From DAIODI01 sp046349255 (GTDB taxonomy: Bacteria; Pseudomonadota; Alphaproteobacteria; Rhizobiales; Aestuariivirgaceae), in NCBI GenBank assembly GCA_046349255.1, contig JAXMCR010000004.1:1-64000 (forward strand): DNA of 64,000 bases. Direction: 5' to 3'. Positions 34,625 through 43,514 of this stretch are shown one piece after another. The position numbers were made by a program, and so were the translations under genes. Position 1 is the stretch's first letter. Every line of letters begins with the position of its first letter. Below the pieces are notes generated by a model. The model saw only the letters and a list, made by a program, of their open reading frames with translations, ran no database searches and was not told where the DNA came from.

Positions 34625-36262
34625 GTGTCGATATCGGCGGAGCGACAATCGGTTCAGGGCAGCGCCGGGCAGACGATTGCGGCGCGCTGGCTGATCCTCG
34701 CCTCGATCGTGCTTGGCTGTCTCGAGGTGTTCGCGCTGTCCCTGATCACGCGCCCCACGCTATACCCTTACGGCCGCGCCTTCTGGCAGGTCTTGCACGA
34801 CAACTTCGGCGCGCTCTTCACGTTCGTCGCCCTTTCGAGCCTCCTCCTGATGGGGCATGCCGACCGTCTCGGGCTCCTCTCGCAGGGCCGGCCCGTCCAG
34901 GCCGTCGTGCGTCCGCTGACGGTTCACCTCGCGGCATTCGTGCTGCTCGTTCCGGCAACGCTTCTCGTCGAATGGTCGAGCGCCGCAGCAGCGTCTCCGC
35001 CCTGGGTCATCCTCGCGCTCTGGACGGTCGTTGCGATTGTCTCGTTCGGCGCTCTCGCGCTCGTCATCCTCCCGGCCCGCGACTGGCGGCGGCTTGTGAC
35101 TAGTGGAGCCGCATCGCTTTTCCTCGCCGTTGTCGCAACGGTGCTCGTGCAGATCATGGCGCGAGAGTCGCAACTGTTGTGGTCCACGATGTCGGACGCG
35201 ACGTTCCGCGTCTCCGCCGCGCTCCTGTCGCTCGTCGAGCCGGACGTCATCGCCAAGCCGGCGGAGAAGATCCTCGGCACCCAGAGCTTCCACGTCCGCA
35301 TCGCGCCGGAATGTTCAGGGTACGAAGGAATGGGTCTTGTCACGGCCTTCCTCGCGGCCTACCTCGCGGGCTTCCGGCAGTCGCTGCGCTTCCCGAACGC
35401 GCTGCTGCTGCTGCCGATCGGCCTGGTCACGATCTGGGTTCTGAACAGCGTGCGCATCGCTCTGCTGATCCTGATCGGCACGCACTGGTCGCCGAAAATC
35501 GCGTGGGACGGGTTCCACTCGCAGGGCGGCTGGCTGATGTTCCTCATCGTCACCGCCGGGCTGATGTACGTCTCGCAGTCCTCGCCGTTCTTCGCCCGCG
35601 TGCCGCGGGCCAGCAGGCCTGCCGCTTCCTCCGGCGAACGCGTTGGCATGGCCTTCATAGTTCCCTTCGTGGCGATGATGCTGGCGATGCTGGTTGCTGC
35701 CCTGTTCGCGCATGCGAGCGAGTGGCTTTACGCGGTCAAGGTCGCCTTCATTGCGGCGGCGCTCCTCGCTTACCGGAGGGTCTACCCTGCCTTGATCGGC
35801 CGCGGCGTGTCGCTCGACTCTGTCGTCGCCGGGCTCATCGTCGGCGTCGCCTGGATCGTCACGAATCCGCATACGGCAGCCGGCGAGACGCTGGGCGCCT
35901 GGCTTGCCTCTCTCCCCGCTTCGCTGGCGCTCCTGTGGCTGGCGCTTCGCGTGGCGGGTACGGTGCTGCTGGTGCCGGTCACGGAGGAACTGTTCTTCCG
36001 CGGCTACCTTCAGCGCAAGCTGATCGCCGAGCGGTTCGAGACCCTGCCGCCCGGCGCCTTCTCCTGGCTGAGCTTCGTCGTGGCGACGGTGGCGTTCGCC
36101 ATCCTGCACGACCGGTGGGTTGCCGCGTTCCTCGCCGGTGCGGTTTATGCGGGGCTCCTCTACCGGCACAACCGGCTGACGGACCCGATCGTCGCGCACA
36201 TGGTCTCGAACGCGACGATCGTCGCCTGGGCGATCATGATGTCGGACTACAGCCTGCTCTAG
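34625..36262 (+). CDS. xrtE: Exosortase E fused to CPBP intramembrane protease
   Basis: This 545-residue polytopic protein starts at a GTG with AGAGGA 6 bases upstream. The N-terminal half is an exosortase: catalytic Cys230 in APECSGYEGMG, the Arg in LNSVRIALL and the His in DGFHSQGGW. The C-terminal half is a CPBP (Abi/CAAX-like) protease with Glu454-Glu455 in TEELFFRGY, LHDRW and HMVSNA. This fusion defines the exosortase E/VPEID-CTERM system, in which exported proteins with a C-terminal VPEID tag are cleaved and processed at the membrane. No protein with that tag was seen in the window, so the targets are elsewhere. Confidence 0.88.
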   Translation: MSISAERQSVQGSAGQTIAARWLILASIVLGCLEVFALSLITRPTLYPYGRAFWQVLHDNFGALFTFVALSSLLLMGHADRLGLLSQGRPVQAVVRPLTVHLAAFVLLVPATLLVEWSSAAAASPPWVILALWTVVAIVSFGALALVILPARDWRRLVTSGAASLFLAVVATVLVQIMARESQLLWSTMSDATFRVSAALLSLVEPDVIAKPAEKILGTQSFHVRIAPECSGYEGMGLVTAFLAAYLAGFRQSLRFPNALLLLPIGLVTIWVLNSVRIALLILIGTHWSPKIAWDGFHSQGGWLMFLIVTAGLMYVSQSSPFFARVPRASRPAASSGERVGMAFIVPFVAMMLAMLVAALFAHASEWLYAVKVAFIAAALLAYRRVYPALIGRGVSLDSVVAGLIVGVAWIVTNPHTAAGETLGAWLASLPASLALLWLALRVAGTVLLVPVTEELFFRGYLQRKLIAERFETLPPGAFSWLSFVVATVAFAILHDRWVAAFLAGAVYAGLLYRHNRLTDPIVAHMVSNATIVAWAIMMSDYSLL

Positions 36263-36477
36263 GGCTTTCGCACCGGCAGCGGCGACGGCGATGGAGCCGG
36301 TGCGGACTCGCCGCGAAACGGATCGAGCAAGAGGGCACCGAACGTTTCCTTCGCCGGGTGGTTCTCGACCCCGAACGCGGCATCCTCGGGCAGTGACGCC
36401 GCGCGGCGATATGTGCCGAACAGTCGATCCCACAGCGTGAAGATCGTGCCTCCACCTCTCCCGCTTGAGAAACGCAT
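36259..36477 (-). pseudogene. C-terminal remnant of a fatty acid hydroxylase/sterol desaturase
   Basis: The minus-strand frame reads GTIFTLWDRLFGTYRRA, then FGVENHPAKETFGALLLDP, then a stop at 36259. The LWDRLFGTY and FG(V/I) segments are the standard C-terminal block of the fatty acid hydroxylase superfamily. The histidine clusters and membrane helices that should come before it are absent. The adjacent DNA belongs to the rocB start region. The stop shares CTAG with the xrtE stop. A 3' gene fragment. Confidence 0.7.
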
Positions 36478-36544
36478 GACGGCATTCCCGCGTTTTTGAC
36501 CTAGTGTGACGGTACTTTCGGGGCAGGGTGCGGCGGAGAACAGC

Positions 36545-38176
36545 GTGGAGCAAGGCGAACGCGATTGGACGACGGCCGCACGCGGCTGGGCGCTGGCGAT
36601 GACGGCGCATCCGAGCGTCACGTCTTCGAAGGGCGAGATCGATTTCGCGCCCTGGCTCGCTGCGCGCCTGGAGGATCGCTTCGCCTTCGCGACGGCGAAA
36701 TCGATCTGGACCGGGGAGGTTGCTCCCGGCGACCCGCGCCGCTACGTGGCCATGCTGCTGCGTGGCAGGGGCAGACGCACCGTCATCCTCACCGGGCATT
36801 TCGATACGGTCTCGGAAACGGACTACGGTGAGCTCAAGACGTTGGCCTTTTGTCCGCTCGAGTTGCGCTCTGCCCTGCTCGGGAAGCTGGCCAGCAGCGC
36901 ATCGACGCCTGCGGAACGCCGCGCGCTCGTCGATCTGCAGTCCGGCGACTTCCTGCCGGGGCGAGGTCTCCTCGACATGAAGGCTGGACTGGCGGCCGGG
37001 CTCGCTGCGGCTGAAGCCGTGCTACGAGCGGGTGGGTTCCGCGGCAACGTCCTGTTCCTCGCCGTTCCGGACGAGGAGAACGCGTCCATCGGCGCTCGCG
37101 CCGTCGCACGCGATCTCGGTCCCATCGCCGAAGAAAACGACCTCGACATCATCGCCGCCATCAACCTCGACTCGATCGCGGACGACACGGACGGCCGGCA
37201 CGGCCGCGTGATCGCGACCGGGACGATCGGCAAGCTGCTGCCGACGGCGTTCATTGTCGGCGTGCCGGCGCACAGCGGTTTTCCGTTGAACGGGCTCAAC
37301 GCCGCGGCGATCGCCGCTTCGATCGCATCTGAACTCGAGTGGGCACCCGAACTGACGGACGGCAGCGTGCCGGACGGCGGAACGCCGCCGAGCCTGCTCA
37401 GCCTGCGTGACGGCAAGGAGGCTTACGACGTCACCACCCCGCAGACTGCGTTCCTCGCGCTCAACGTGCTCCTGAGAACGTCGACCCCGGCGCAGGTGAC
37501 GGAGGCTTTCGAAATCCTCTGTCGCCGAGGCTGCGATCGTGCCGTCGAGCGCCTTAAGGCGAACATCGAGCGGCTTTCAGCCTCGGTGGACCTGCCTCCG
37601 ATTCAGCTTCATCGCTTTGCAGTCGTGAAATCAGCAGCGCTTGCCGCTCGCCCTGCGTTCGCAGGGGAACTCGCGGCGCTCGTCGATGCCGTGTCCTCGG
37701 CCGGTCTTCCCTTGCCGGAACAGGGCAGGCGCGTCGCGGATGCGGTCTGGCAAGCCAGTGGTCTGTCGGCCCCTGTGGTGGTCCTCGGGTTCGGCTCCAT
37801 CCCCTACGTTCCAACCGCGCTTTCGCACTCGCCCGAAGGCCGAAGGCTCGCGGCATCCGCGCGGCGGGTTGCCGAAGCCGCCTCGGCACGACACGGGAGC
37901 ATCGTATCGTGCACGGACTACTTCGCGGGCATCTCGGACCTGAGCTTCTTCGGTGAAGCGGACCGGTCCACGCTCGACGCCGTCGCCGCCAACACGCCCA
38001 TGTGGCGGGACGACTGGTCGCCGGGACCGCGATACCGCGGCATCCCCTCGATCAACATGGGCCCGTGGGGGCGCGACTACCACACGCCGCTCGAGCGGCT
38101 GCATTGCGGATACGCCTTCGAGGTGCTTCCCGGGATGTTGATCGACCTCCTGCGGGACCTTTGTGCGTCCGAATGA
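36545..38176 (+). CDS. rocB: RocB-like M20-family peptidase
   Basis: This 543-residue protein is related to Bacillus RocB (arginine utilisation) in the M20/M25/M40 metallopeptidase superfamily. Zinc-site motifs are TGHFDTV, GRGLLDMKAGLA and the general-base region PDEEN. The C-terminal half (FGSIPYVP, MGPWGRDYHTPLERL) is the RocB-specific part. The GTG at 36545 has GGAG 6 bases upstream. A GTG at 36506 is in frame and would add 13 residues. The exact RocB reaction is not established in the literature I know. Convergent with the next gene, 5 bp apart. Confidence 0.8.
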   Translation: MEQGERDWTTAARGWALAMTAHPSVTSSKGEIDFAPWLAARLEDRFAFATAKSIWTGEVAPGDPRRYVAMLLRGRGRRTVILTGHFDTVSETDYGELKTLAFCPLELRSALLGKLASSASTPAERRALVDLQSGDFLPGRGLLDMKAGLAAGLAAAEAVLRAGGFRGNVLFLAVPDEENASIGARAVARDLGPIAEENDLDIIAAINLDSIADDTDGRHGRVIATGTIGKLLPTAFIVGVPAHSGFPLNGLNAAAIAASIASELEWAPELTDGSVPDGGTPPSLLSLRDGKEAYDVTTPQTAFLALNVLLRTSTPAQVTEAFEILCRRGCDRAVERLKANIERLSASVDLPPIQLHRFAVVKSAALAARPAFAGELAALVDAVSSAGLPLPEQGRRVADAVWQASGLSAPVVVLGFGSIPYVPTALSHSPEGRRLAASARRVAEAASARHGSIVSCTDYFAGISDLSFFGEADRSTLDAVAANTPMWRDDWSPGPRYRGIPSINMGPWGRDYHTPLERLHCGYAFEVLPGMLIDLLRDLCASE

Positions 38177-38181
38177 TCCCG

Positions 38182-39690
38182 CTACGGCGCGACCAGCGGG
38201 AAGGTGACGCCGATCGCGACCGCAAACAGTAAGGCGTTCGCGACGGCCGCTACCATCGGATCGCCTGTGCGCTCAAAAGACCAGCGGCTGTAGAGGCTCA
38301 CCACCACGAGGAAGATCGCGATCACCGGGACGATGATGATCAGGAAGAACAGGCGTTCGAAGTCGAAGGCGATCGCCAGCGCCAACGACAGGATGAACGC
38401 GACCTGCGTCAGCGCGTATCCCCAGCGCACGGCATTGGGTCCGCGCGTCAGCCACTCGACGGCGGCGAAGAACGGAAGCGTGCCGGACAGCAGGACGGCG
38501 ATCAGCAACCAGCGCGTTCCGGTCGGCAGAAACGACAGCGCCTCCTTGTCGAGCGCCGGGGCGAGGAGGCCGGTCGTCAGGAGCGAGAGCAACGTGGCCG
38601 CGAGGACGAAGCGTTCTGTCGGCGGTTGGAGGCCAAGGGGACCTGCGAGCAGGCGCGCCGCTGCGGCGAACAGGATGCCGAACACGGCGAAGTGGACGAC
38701 GAGGTAATCCGCGACCAGGACCGGCAGGAACGTGGTCGGGACGATGCGCAACACAAGGGGCGTGCCGAGAGCCGCCACCGTCATCGCGGGCAGCAGCGTC
38801 CGCCAGGGCAAGGCGCGCCCTGCCGGCGGCTGCGCGACAACCGGCAGCAGGAGGCTCAAGGGGCGCACGATCAGGACGAGCCCCGCGATCAGGACGAGGA
38901 GCCACGGGCCGCGGGTGTTGATCGCAGGGTTCTGGATCGGGCTGCCGAACGCTGTGGAGGCCCAGATTACGGCTTCCCGCAGCGCAGTTTCGCTGAACAG
39001 CACCGAAACGTGCTCGACATGCGGCGCGAACACGACGCGACGGGCGGTGCCATCGGCAAAGCTGCCGGAGGTCTCGCCTGTACGCGCCGGTTGAGGCGCC
39101 GTGGCGAGGCCGACGGCCCGCAGCGCCTCCGCCTTGAGGCCCGGCTCCCAGTCGCCGACGATCACCAGCAGATTGCGCGGCACGGTCGCCGTGACGGCAG
39201 GCGAAAACATCGAGACCGCTATCGTGGCGGCGATCCCGGGCGTGGCGTCTGCCGTGCGCACGACGACGTCCGACGCCATCGAGTGACCGAGCAGGGCGAC
39301 CTGCTTTGCGCCGTGCTCGCGGGCATAGGCGATCACCTGCTGCGTTTCGGCCACGAGCCGGCGCGTGGCCCCGTCGATCGCCTCGAGATTTCCGGTGAGG
39401 GGGGCCGGGTTGCGGCCATGGCCCAACAGGTCGAACGTGATGGCGGCGATGCCGTTGCGTGCGAATGCCAGCGCGAACGACCGCATCAGTTGTTGCGAGC
39501 CGGCAAACCCGTGCGCGATGACCACGGCGTTTTCCGGCGTTGCGCCTTGCGGCGTGAACAGCGTGGCGGGGGTGCCATCTATATCGATCGCGGTGATCGC
39601 GATGCCGCGCGTCGACTGCGAGAGCTCCCAGAGGCTCGCCACGATGGCGGCGAGCGCGGCAAGGAAAAGCAGCAACGGGAACCGGGGCAT
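38182..39690 (-). CDS. Alpha/beta hydrolase fused to a multi-helix membrane domain
   Basis: This 502-residue protein starts at ATG 39690. After one N-terminal helix (LLLFLAALAAIVASLW) comes a periplasmic or cytoplasmic alpha/beta hydrolase of about 240 residues. It shows VVIAHGFAGSQQ (oxyanion), FDLLGHGRN, the nucleophile elbow GHSMAS and a His in APHVEHVSV. The second half (from about residue 255) has seven or so hydrophobic helices, including LLVLIAGLVLIVRPLSLLLPV and FFLIIIVPVIAIFLVVVSLY. Substrate unknown. A lipid or membrane-embedded ester is reasonable from the fusion. Frames upstream of 39690 are not supported. Confidence 0.78.
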   Translation of the reverse strand: MPRFPLLLFLAALAAIVASLWELSQSTRGIAITAIDIDGTPATLFTPQGATPENAVVIAHGFAGSQQLMRSFALAFARNGIAAITFDLLGHGRNPAPLTGNLEAIDGATRRLVAETQQVIAYAREHGAKQVALLGHSMASDVVVRTADATPGIAATIAVSMFSPAVTATVPRNLLVIVGDWEPGLKAEALRAVGLATAPQPARTGETSGSFADGTARRVVFAPHVEHVSVLFSETALREAVIWASTAFGSPIQNPAINTRGPWLLVLIAGLVLIVRPLSLLLPVVAQPPAGRALPWRTLLPAMTVAALGTPLVLRIVPTTFLPVLVADYLVVHFAVFGILFAAAARLLAGPLGLQPPTERFVLAATLLSLLTTGLLAPALDKEALSFLPTGTRWLLIAVLLSGTLPFFAAVEWLTRGPNAVRWGYALTQVAFILSLALAIAFDFERLFFLIIIVPVIAIFLVVVSLYSRWSFERTGDPMVAAVANALLFAVAIGVTFPLVAP

Positions 39691-39852
39691 GCGCGATGGC
39701 TCTACGCTTGGATGCAGTGCGGGACCATTGGTGCTGGAGACCGCCTGCGAAGGCAAGGCCGCCGGTCGATTTGATCAGCCGTACCGCCAGATGGACTCGC
39801 CGCAGGCGCCGGACTAAGGTCGCCTTCGGGAGAAAACCCAGGGAGAACAATC

Positions 39853-40689
39853 ATGAAGAGGTTTTTCGCAGCCACGGGGCTGGCCTGTGCGCTTGCGCTC
39901 GCTGTTTCGTCCACGGCCATGGCCGGGGCGACGCTCGACCGGGTGATGAAGAACAAGGTGCTCGTCGAGGTCACCGACCAGGCCTATCCGCCGTTCTCGT
40001 TCCTCAACGACAAGGGCGAGATGGATGGCTTCGACATCGCGGTGGCGCGCGAGTTCGCCAAGCGCCTCGGCGTCGAGATGAAGACCGAGACGCCGTCCTG
40101 GGAGATCATCGTCGCCGGCAACTGGAATGGCCGCTACGACATCTGCATCTGCTCGATGACGCCGACGGGCGAGCGTCGCCAGGTGCTCGACTTCGTCAAC
40201 GAGTACTACGCCGCCCCGGTGACGATTGCGGTTGCCGCCAGCAACAACGAGATCAAGAGCGCTGCCGACCTCACCGGCAAGAAGGTGGGCGTCGAGGCCG
40301 GGTCGAGCTACGAGAAGTATCTCCAGAAGAAGCTGGTCCTCGACGTGCCGAACGCCCCGACCGTGGAGTATCCCTTCGGTGAGCTGACGGTCGTTCCGTA
40401 TGACTCGGAAGACACCGCGTTCCAGGACCTGGCGCTCGGGCCGGGCAAGCGGCTCGACGCCGTGGTCAACGGCTTCCTCACCGCCAAGGGCCGCATCGAG
40501 AAGGATCCGGACAAGTTCAAGATCGTCGGCGACTCGCTGTTCGCCGAGCCGGTCTGGGTCGCGGTCGAGAAGGGCGATCCGGAGTGGCAGGCGAAGGTCA
40601 AGGAGATCTTCAAGCAGATGGAAGCCGACGGTACGCTGAAGGCGCTGTCCGAGAAGTGGATCGGCCGGGACATCACCTCCAAGCAGTAG
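39853..40689 (+). CDS. ABC transporter periplasmic amino-acid-type binding protein
   Basis: This 278-residue family-3 solute-binding protein has a signal peptide (MKRFFAATGLACALALAVSS, cleavage near AMA|GA). The typical SBP_bac_3 pattern is present: VEVTDQAYPPFSFLNDKGEMDGFDIAVA, the RYDICICSMTPTGERRQ ligand loop and LTGKKVGVEAGSSYEKYL. This family delivers polar amino acids, opines or related amines to HisM-type permeases. The permease gene follows after 4 bp. The ligand is unknown. Neighbouring Rieske genes suggest an amine or aromatic acid that they attack. Confidence 0.92.
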   Translation: MKRFFAATGLACALALAVSSTAMAGATLDRVMKNKVLVEVTDQAYPPFSFLNDKGEMDGFDIAVAREFAKRLGVEMKTETPSWEIIVAGNWNGRYDICICSMTPTGERRQVLDFVNEYYAAPVTIAVAASNNEIKSAADLTGKKVGVEAGSSYEKYLQKKLVLDVPNAPTVEYPFGELTVVPYDSEDTAFQDLALGPGKRLDAVVNGFLTAKGRIEKDPDKFKIVGDSLFAEPVWVAVEKGDPEWQAKVKEIFKQMEADGTLKALSEKWIGRDITSKQ

Positions 40690-40693
40690 CAGC

Positions 40694-41536
40694 TTGAGCG
40701 CGCTCGAAGACGACAGCGAAGCGGCCGGCGGGACCACTCCCGCCGGCCGTTCTGCCGTGCCCGGACCGTTCTGGTTCCGGGTGCGCGTGGCGTTCGTGTG
40801 GCTCACGCTGCTCGTGCTGTTCGTCCTGTTCTTCATGACCTTCGACCTGAAATTCTCGTTCATCGTGGACAAGTTCCCGATGATCGCGGGGCTGAGGCTG
40901 TCGAAGGACGGGTTCCTGCAGGGCGCGGCGCTGACGCTCTTCGTGTGCCTGATCTCGATCGCGGCCTCGTCGATCCTGGGGTTCGCCTCGGCGCTCGCGC
41001 GGCTGTCGAGCAGCGCGGTGCTCTACGGCATCTCGACGTTCTACACCTCATTCTTCCGCGGCACGCCGCTCCTCGTACAGATCTTCCTGATCTACCTCGG
41101 CCTGCCGCAGCTCGGTCCGGTTCCGGATGCGATCCCGGCCGGCATCATCGCGCTGTCGCTGAACTACGGCGCCTATCTCTCGGAAATCTTCCGCTCCGGC
41201 ATCATGTCGGTGCCGAAGGGGCAGAAGGAGGCGGGCGCTGCGCTCGGGCTCCGGCCGTGGATGATCCTGTGGAAGATCATCCTGCCGCAGGCGACCCGCA
41301 TCGCGATCCCGCCGACGGGGTCGCAGTTCATCGCCATGCTGAAGGATTCCTCGCTCATCTCGGTGATGGGCGTGTGGGAGATCATGTTCCTCGCCCAGTC
41401 GTTCGGGCGGGCGAGCTACCGCTACATCGAGATGCTGACGACCGCCGCCGTCATCTACTGGATCCTGTCGCTGGCGTTCGAACTGATCCAGGCGCGGCTC
41501 GAGGCGCACTTCGGCAAGGGCGACCGTCACCGCTGA
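40694..41536 (+). CDS. ABC transporter permease (HisM/GlnP type)
   Basis: This 280-residue permease of the His/Glu/Gln/Arg/opine family starts at a TTG, 4 bp after the binding protein. It has a cytoplasmic N-tail, one leading helix (WLTLLVLFVLFFMTF), then the BPD core with FYTSFFRGTPLLVQIFLIY and the ATPase-contact EAA loop GQKEAGAALGLRPWMILWKIILPQ. No second permease or ATP-binding gene follows. The next gene is convergent. The transporter must borrow an ATPase from another locus. Confidence 0.92.
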   Translation: MSALEDDSEAAGGTTPAGRSAVPGPFWFRVRVAFVWLTLLVLFVLFFMTFDLKFSFIVDKFPMIAGLRLSKDGFLQGAALTLFVCLISIAASSILGFASALARLSSSAVLYGISTFYTSFFRGTPLLVQIFLIYLGLPQLGPVPDAIPAGIIALSLNYGAYLSEIFRSGIMSVPKGQKEAGAALGLRPWMILWKIILPQATRIAIPPTGSQFIAMLKDSSLISVMGVWEIMFLAQSFGRASYRYIEMLTTAAVIYWILSLAFELIQARLEAHFGKGDRHR

Positions 41537-41540
41537 CAGG

Positions 41541-42251
41541 TCAACCGCCCCGAAAGCGGCTCGACAGCCGGTAGCGGCTTCCGGGAAACGTGAGCCAGGC
41601 GACGGACGAGACGCCACCCTCGATGCGGGCCGCGCGGTAGACGAGGAGGCACGGCTCGCCGCGCCGGATGCCGAGCAGGCGGCAGGCGCGTGCGTCCGGG
41701 AGCACCGCCTCGATCAGCTGGTCGGCCTCCTTGACGGCCGCGACGTCGGCCAGCACCTCGTTCGGCGTCCGCCGCGTGAAGTCCGCGTCGAGGTAGTGCG
41801 GCATCAGCTGAGGGTTCACGTACCGGTCCTCGAGCTGGATCGGCACGCCGTTCTCGCTGTGGACGATGAGGCTGTGAAAGAGCGGCGACCCTTCCGGAAC
41901 GCCGAACGCCTGCGCGAGGCGCTCGTCCGCCCGAACCGTCGCTAACGTGTGCACGACCGCCGAATGGCGATGGCCGCGTTCGCGGATTTCCTCGGCGATG
42001 CTCCGGATACGGACGAGTTCCGTTTCGGGGCGCGCATCGGAAACGAAGCTGCCGCGGCCCGGGTGCCGGCTGATCAGTCCTTCGCTCGCGAGCTCCCGCA
42101 GCGCCCGGCTCACCGTCATCCGGCTCGCCTTGAACTGGCGCACCAGCGCTGATTCCGGCGGGATCTGGTGATTGCGCGGCCAGCGGCCGGACTCGATGTG
42201 GCCGCGCACGTGCGCCTTGATGCGCTGGTAGAGCGGGGCGCGCGTCGCCAT
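41541..42251 (-). CDS. GntR/HutC-family regulator with UTRA domain
   Basis: This 236-residue protein has an N-terminal winged helix (IPPESALVRQFKASRMTVSRAL, about 29-50) and a UTRA ligand domain from about residue 85 (EEIRERGHRHSA, GSPLFHSLIVHSENGVPIQLEDRYVNP). HutC-type regulators respond to small metabolites and usually repress the adjacent catabolic operon. It lies 3 bp after the Rieske gene on the same strand and is probably cotranscribed with it. The palindrome at 43473-43488 in the divergent promoter is its likely operator. Confidence 0.92.
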   Translation of the reverse strand: MATRAPLYQRIKAHVRGHIESGRWPRNHQIPPESALVRQFKASRMTVSRALRELASEGLISRHPGRGSFVSDARPETELVRIRSIAEEIRERGHRHSAVVHTLATVRADERLAQAFGVPEGSPLFHSLIVHSENGVPIQLEDRYVNPQLMPHYLDADFTRRTPNEVLADVAAVKEADQLIEAVLPDARACRLLGIRRGEPCLLVYRAARIEGGVSSVAWLTFPGSRYRLSSRFRGG

Positions 42252-42254
42252 GCG

Positions 42255-43412
42255 CTATTCGGCGGCCGCCCGGGCCGGCACCGGCGCGTCCGCCCCGAGC
42301 TTCTCCGCCATGTAGAGATAGAAGTCCCAGATCGTCCCTTCGAAATCGGGCGGGGCGAGCGGTCCGCCTGCATAGTGCCGCGTGTGCATTGCCTTCTGCA
42401 CGCCTTCGAGCTGCTCGCGATCCTCCGCGTTGAAGGCGAAGCAGAGGTCGCGGTAGCGGATCACGTCGGGATGGTTCGGGTCGTCGATCGTGCCGGCAAG
42501 CCCCCACTTCACGCCGACCGTGTCGGCGTCGATCGGCCGGACGATGAGGTAGAGCGTGACGTTCGGCACAAGCCCGACGCACAGGTTCGGGAACACGCCG
42601 AACATGACCGAGTTGCGCCGCTCCTCCTCGGTGAGGTCGGGATGGAACGGCCCGCGCGGGGGCACCTTCGGGTCGTAGCCCGAGAGGTAGGCCGTCATGC
42701 CTGCCGGCGTGTCGATCTTGCGGCAGAGCGCGGTGGGCGTGATCGGATGCAGCGTCTCGGTGTGGGCGAAAGAGAGGTGGTAGCCCTCCATGAAGTTCTC
42801 GACGAGCGCTTTCCAGTTCGTCTTCCACACGTCCTCGGCCACGTACTGATGATGCCTGCCGGTGCCGTGGTAGTTCCTTATGCGGGGCAGGAATCCTTCC
42901 AGCCGAGGCGACAGCGGCGCGGCCTTGCCGTCGAGATTGACGAACAGGAAATCCTGCCAGACCTCGCAGGCGAACTCGGGAAGGCGGCACGCCTTGGCTT
43001 CGAACGCTTCCGACTTCGCCATCAGCGGCGCGTTCGCGAGCGTGCCGTCGTCGTTGTAGCTCCACGCGTGGTAGCTGCACACGAAGCGCCGTGCGTTGCC
43101 GGAGCCCTTGGCGACGATGTTCGCGCGGTGACGGCAGACGTTCGACAGCACACGGAACTTTCCGTCGTGTCCGTGGACCACGAGAAGCTGCTCGCCGACG
43201 AGTTCGGTGGTGAAGTAATCGCCGGATTTGGCGATCTCGGCGACGTGGCCGAGGCAGACCCACTCCTTGCGAAAGATCTCCTCGCGTTCGAGCTCGAGGA
43301 ACGCTTCCGACGTGTAGTAGCGCGGCGGCATCGTGCGGGCCTTCGATGCCGGCAGTTTCGCCAGCGCCGACAGACCGGCGCGCAGCGCCGCGACCTCGTC
43401 CTGTGCCGTCAT
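42255..43412 (-). CDS. Rieske oxygenase alpha subunit (aromatic or amine substrate)
   Basis: This 385-residue Rieske/non-heme iron oxygenase has 2Fe-2S ligands Cys93, His95, Cys112 and His115 (CRHRAN, CSYHAW). The mononuclear iron site NFMEGYHLSFAH has His212 and His217, with an acidic Glu209 where Asp is common. The C-terminal domain is of the RHO alpha type. It belongs to the same broad group as the gene at 27874 but is clearly divergent from it. Organisation with a GntR regulator and a divergent VanA-type oxygenase suggests two oxygenases acting in one pathway. Substrate unknown. No reductase nearby. Confidence 0.85.
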   Translation of the reverse strand: MTAQDEVAALRAGLSALAKLPASKARTMPPRYYTSEAFLELEREEIFRKEWVCLGHVAEIAKSGDYFTTELVGEQLLVVHGHDGKFRVLSNVCRHRANIVAKGSGNARRFVCSYHAWSYNDDGTLANAPLMAKSEAFEAKACRLPEFACEVWQDFLFVNLDGKAAPLSPRLEGFLPRIRNYHGTGRHHQYVAEDVWKTNWKALVENFMEGYHLSFAHTETLHPITPTALCRKIDTPAGMTAYLSGYDPKVPPRGPFHPDLTEEERRNSVMFGVFPNLCVGLVPNVTLYLIVRPIDADTVGVKWGLAGTIDDPNHPDVIRYRDLCFAFNAEDREQLEGVQKAMHTRHYAGGPLAPPDFEGTIWDFYLYMAEKLGADAPVPARAAAE

Positions 43413-43454
43413 GATGATCCTCCCGCCGTGACCCTCGTGTCCTTATCGGCGCGA

Positions 43455-43488
43455 GTGTAGACACGCATCGGCAAATGTCTATACATTT
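43455..43488. promoter_or_regulatory. GntR-type operator between divergent Rieske genes
   Basis: Two related sites lie in the 102-bp gap: GTGTAGACAC (43455-43464) and the palindrome AAATGTCTATACATTT (43473-43488, arms AAATGT/ACATTT perfect around CTAT). TGTNTANACA-like sites of this kind bind HutC/GntR regulators. They sit 27-60 bp ahead of the plus-strand oxygenase start and about 45-75 bp from the minus-strand one, so one regulator could control both. Confidence 0.6.
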
Positions 43489-43514
43489 GGACGCCCGCGA
43501 AGGAGGCCGCTCCC

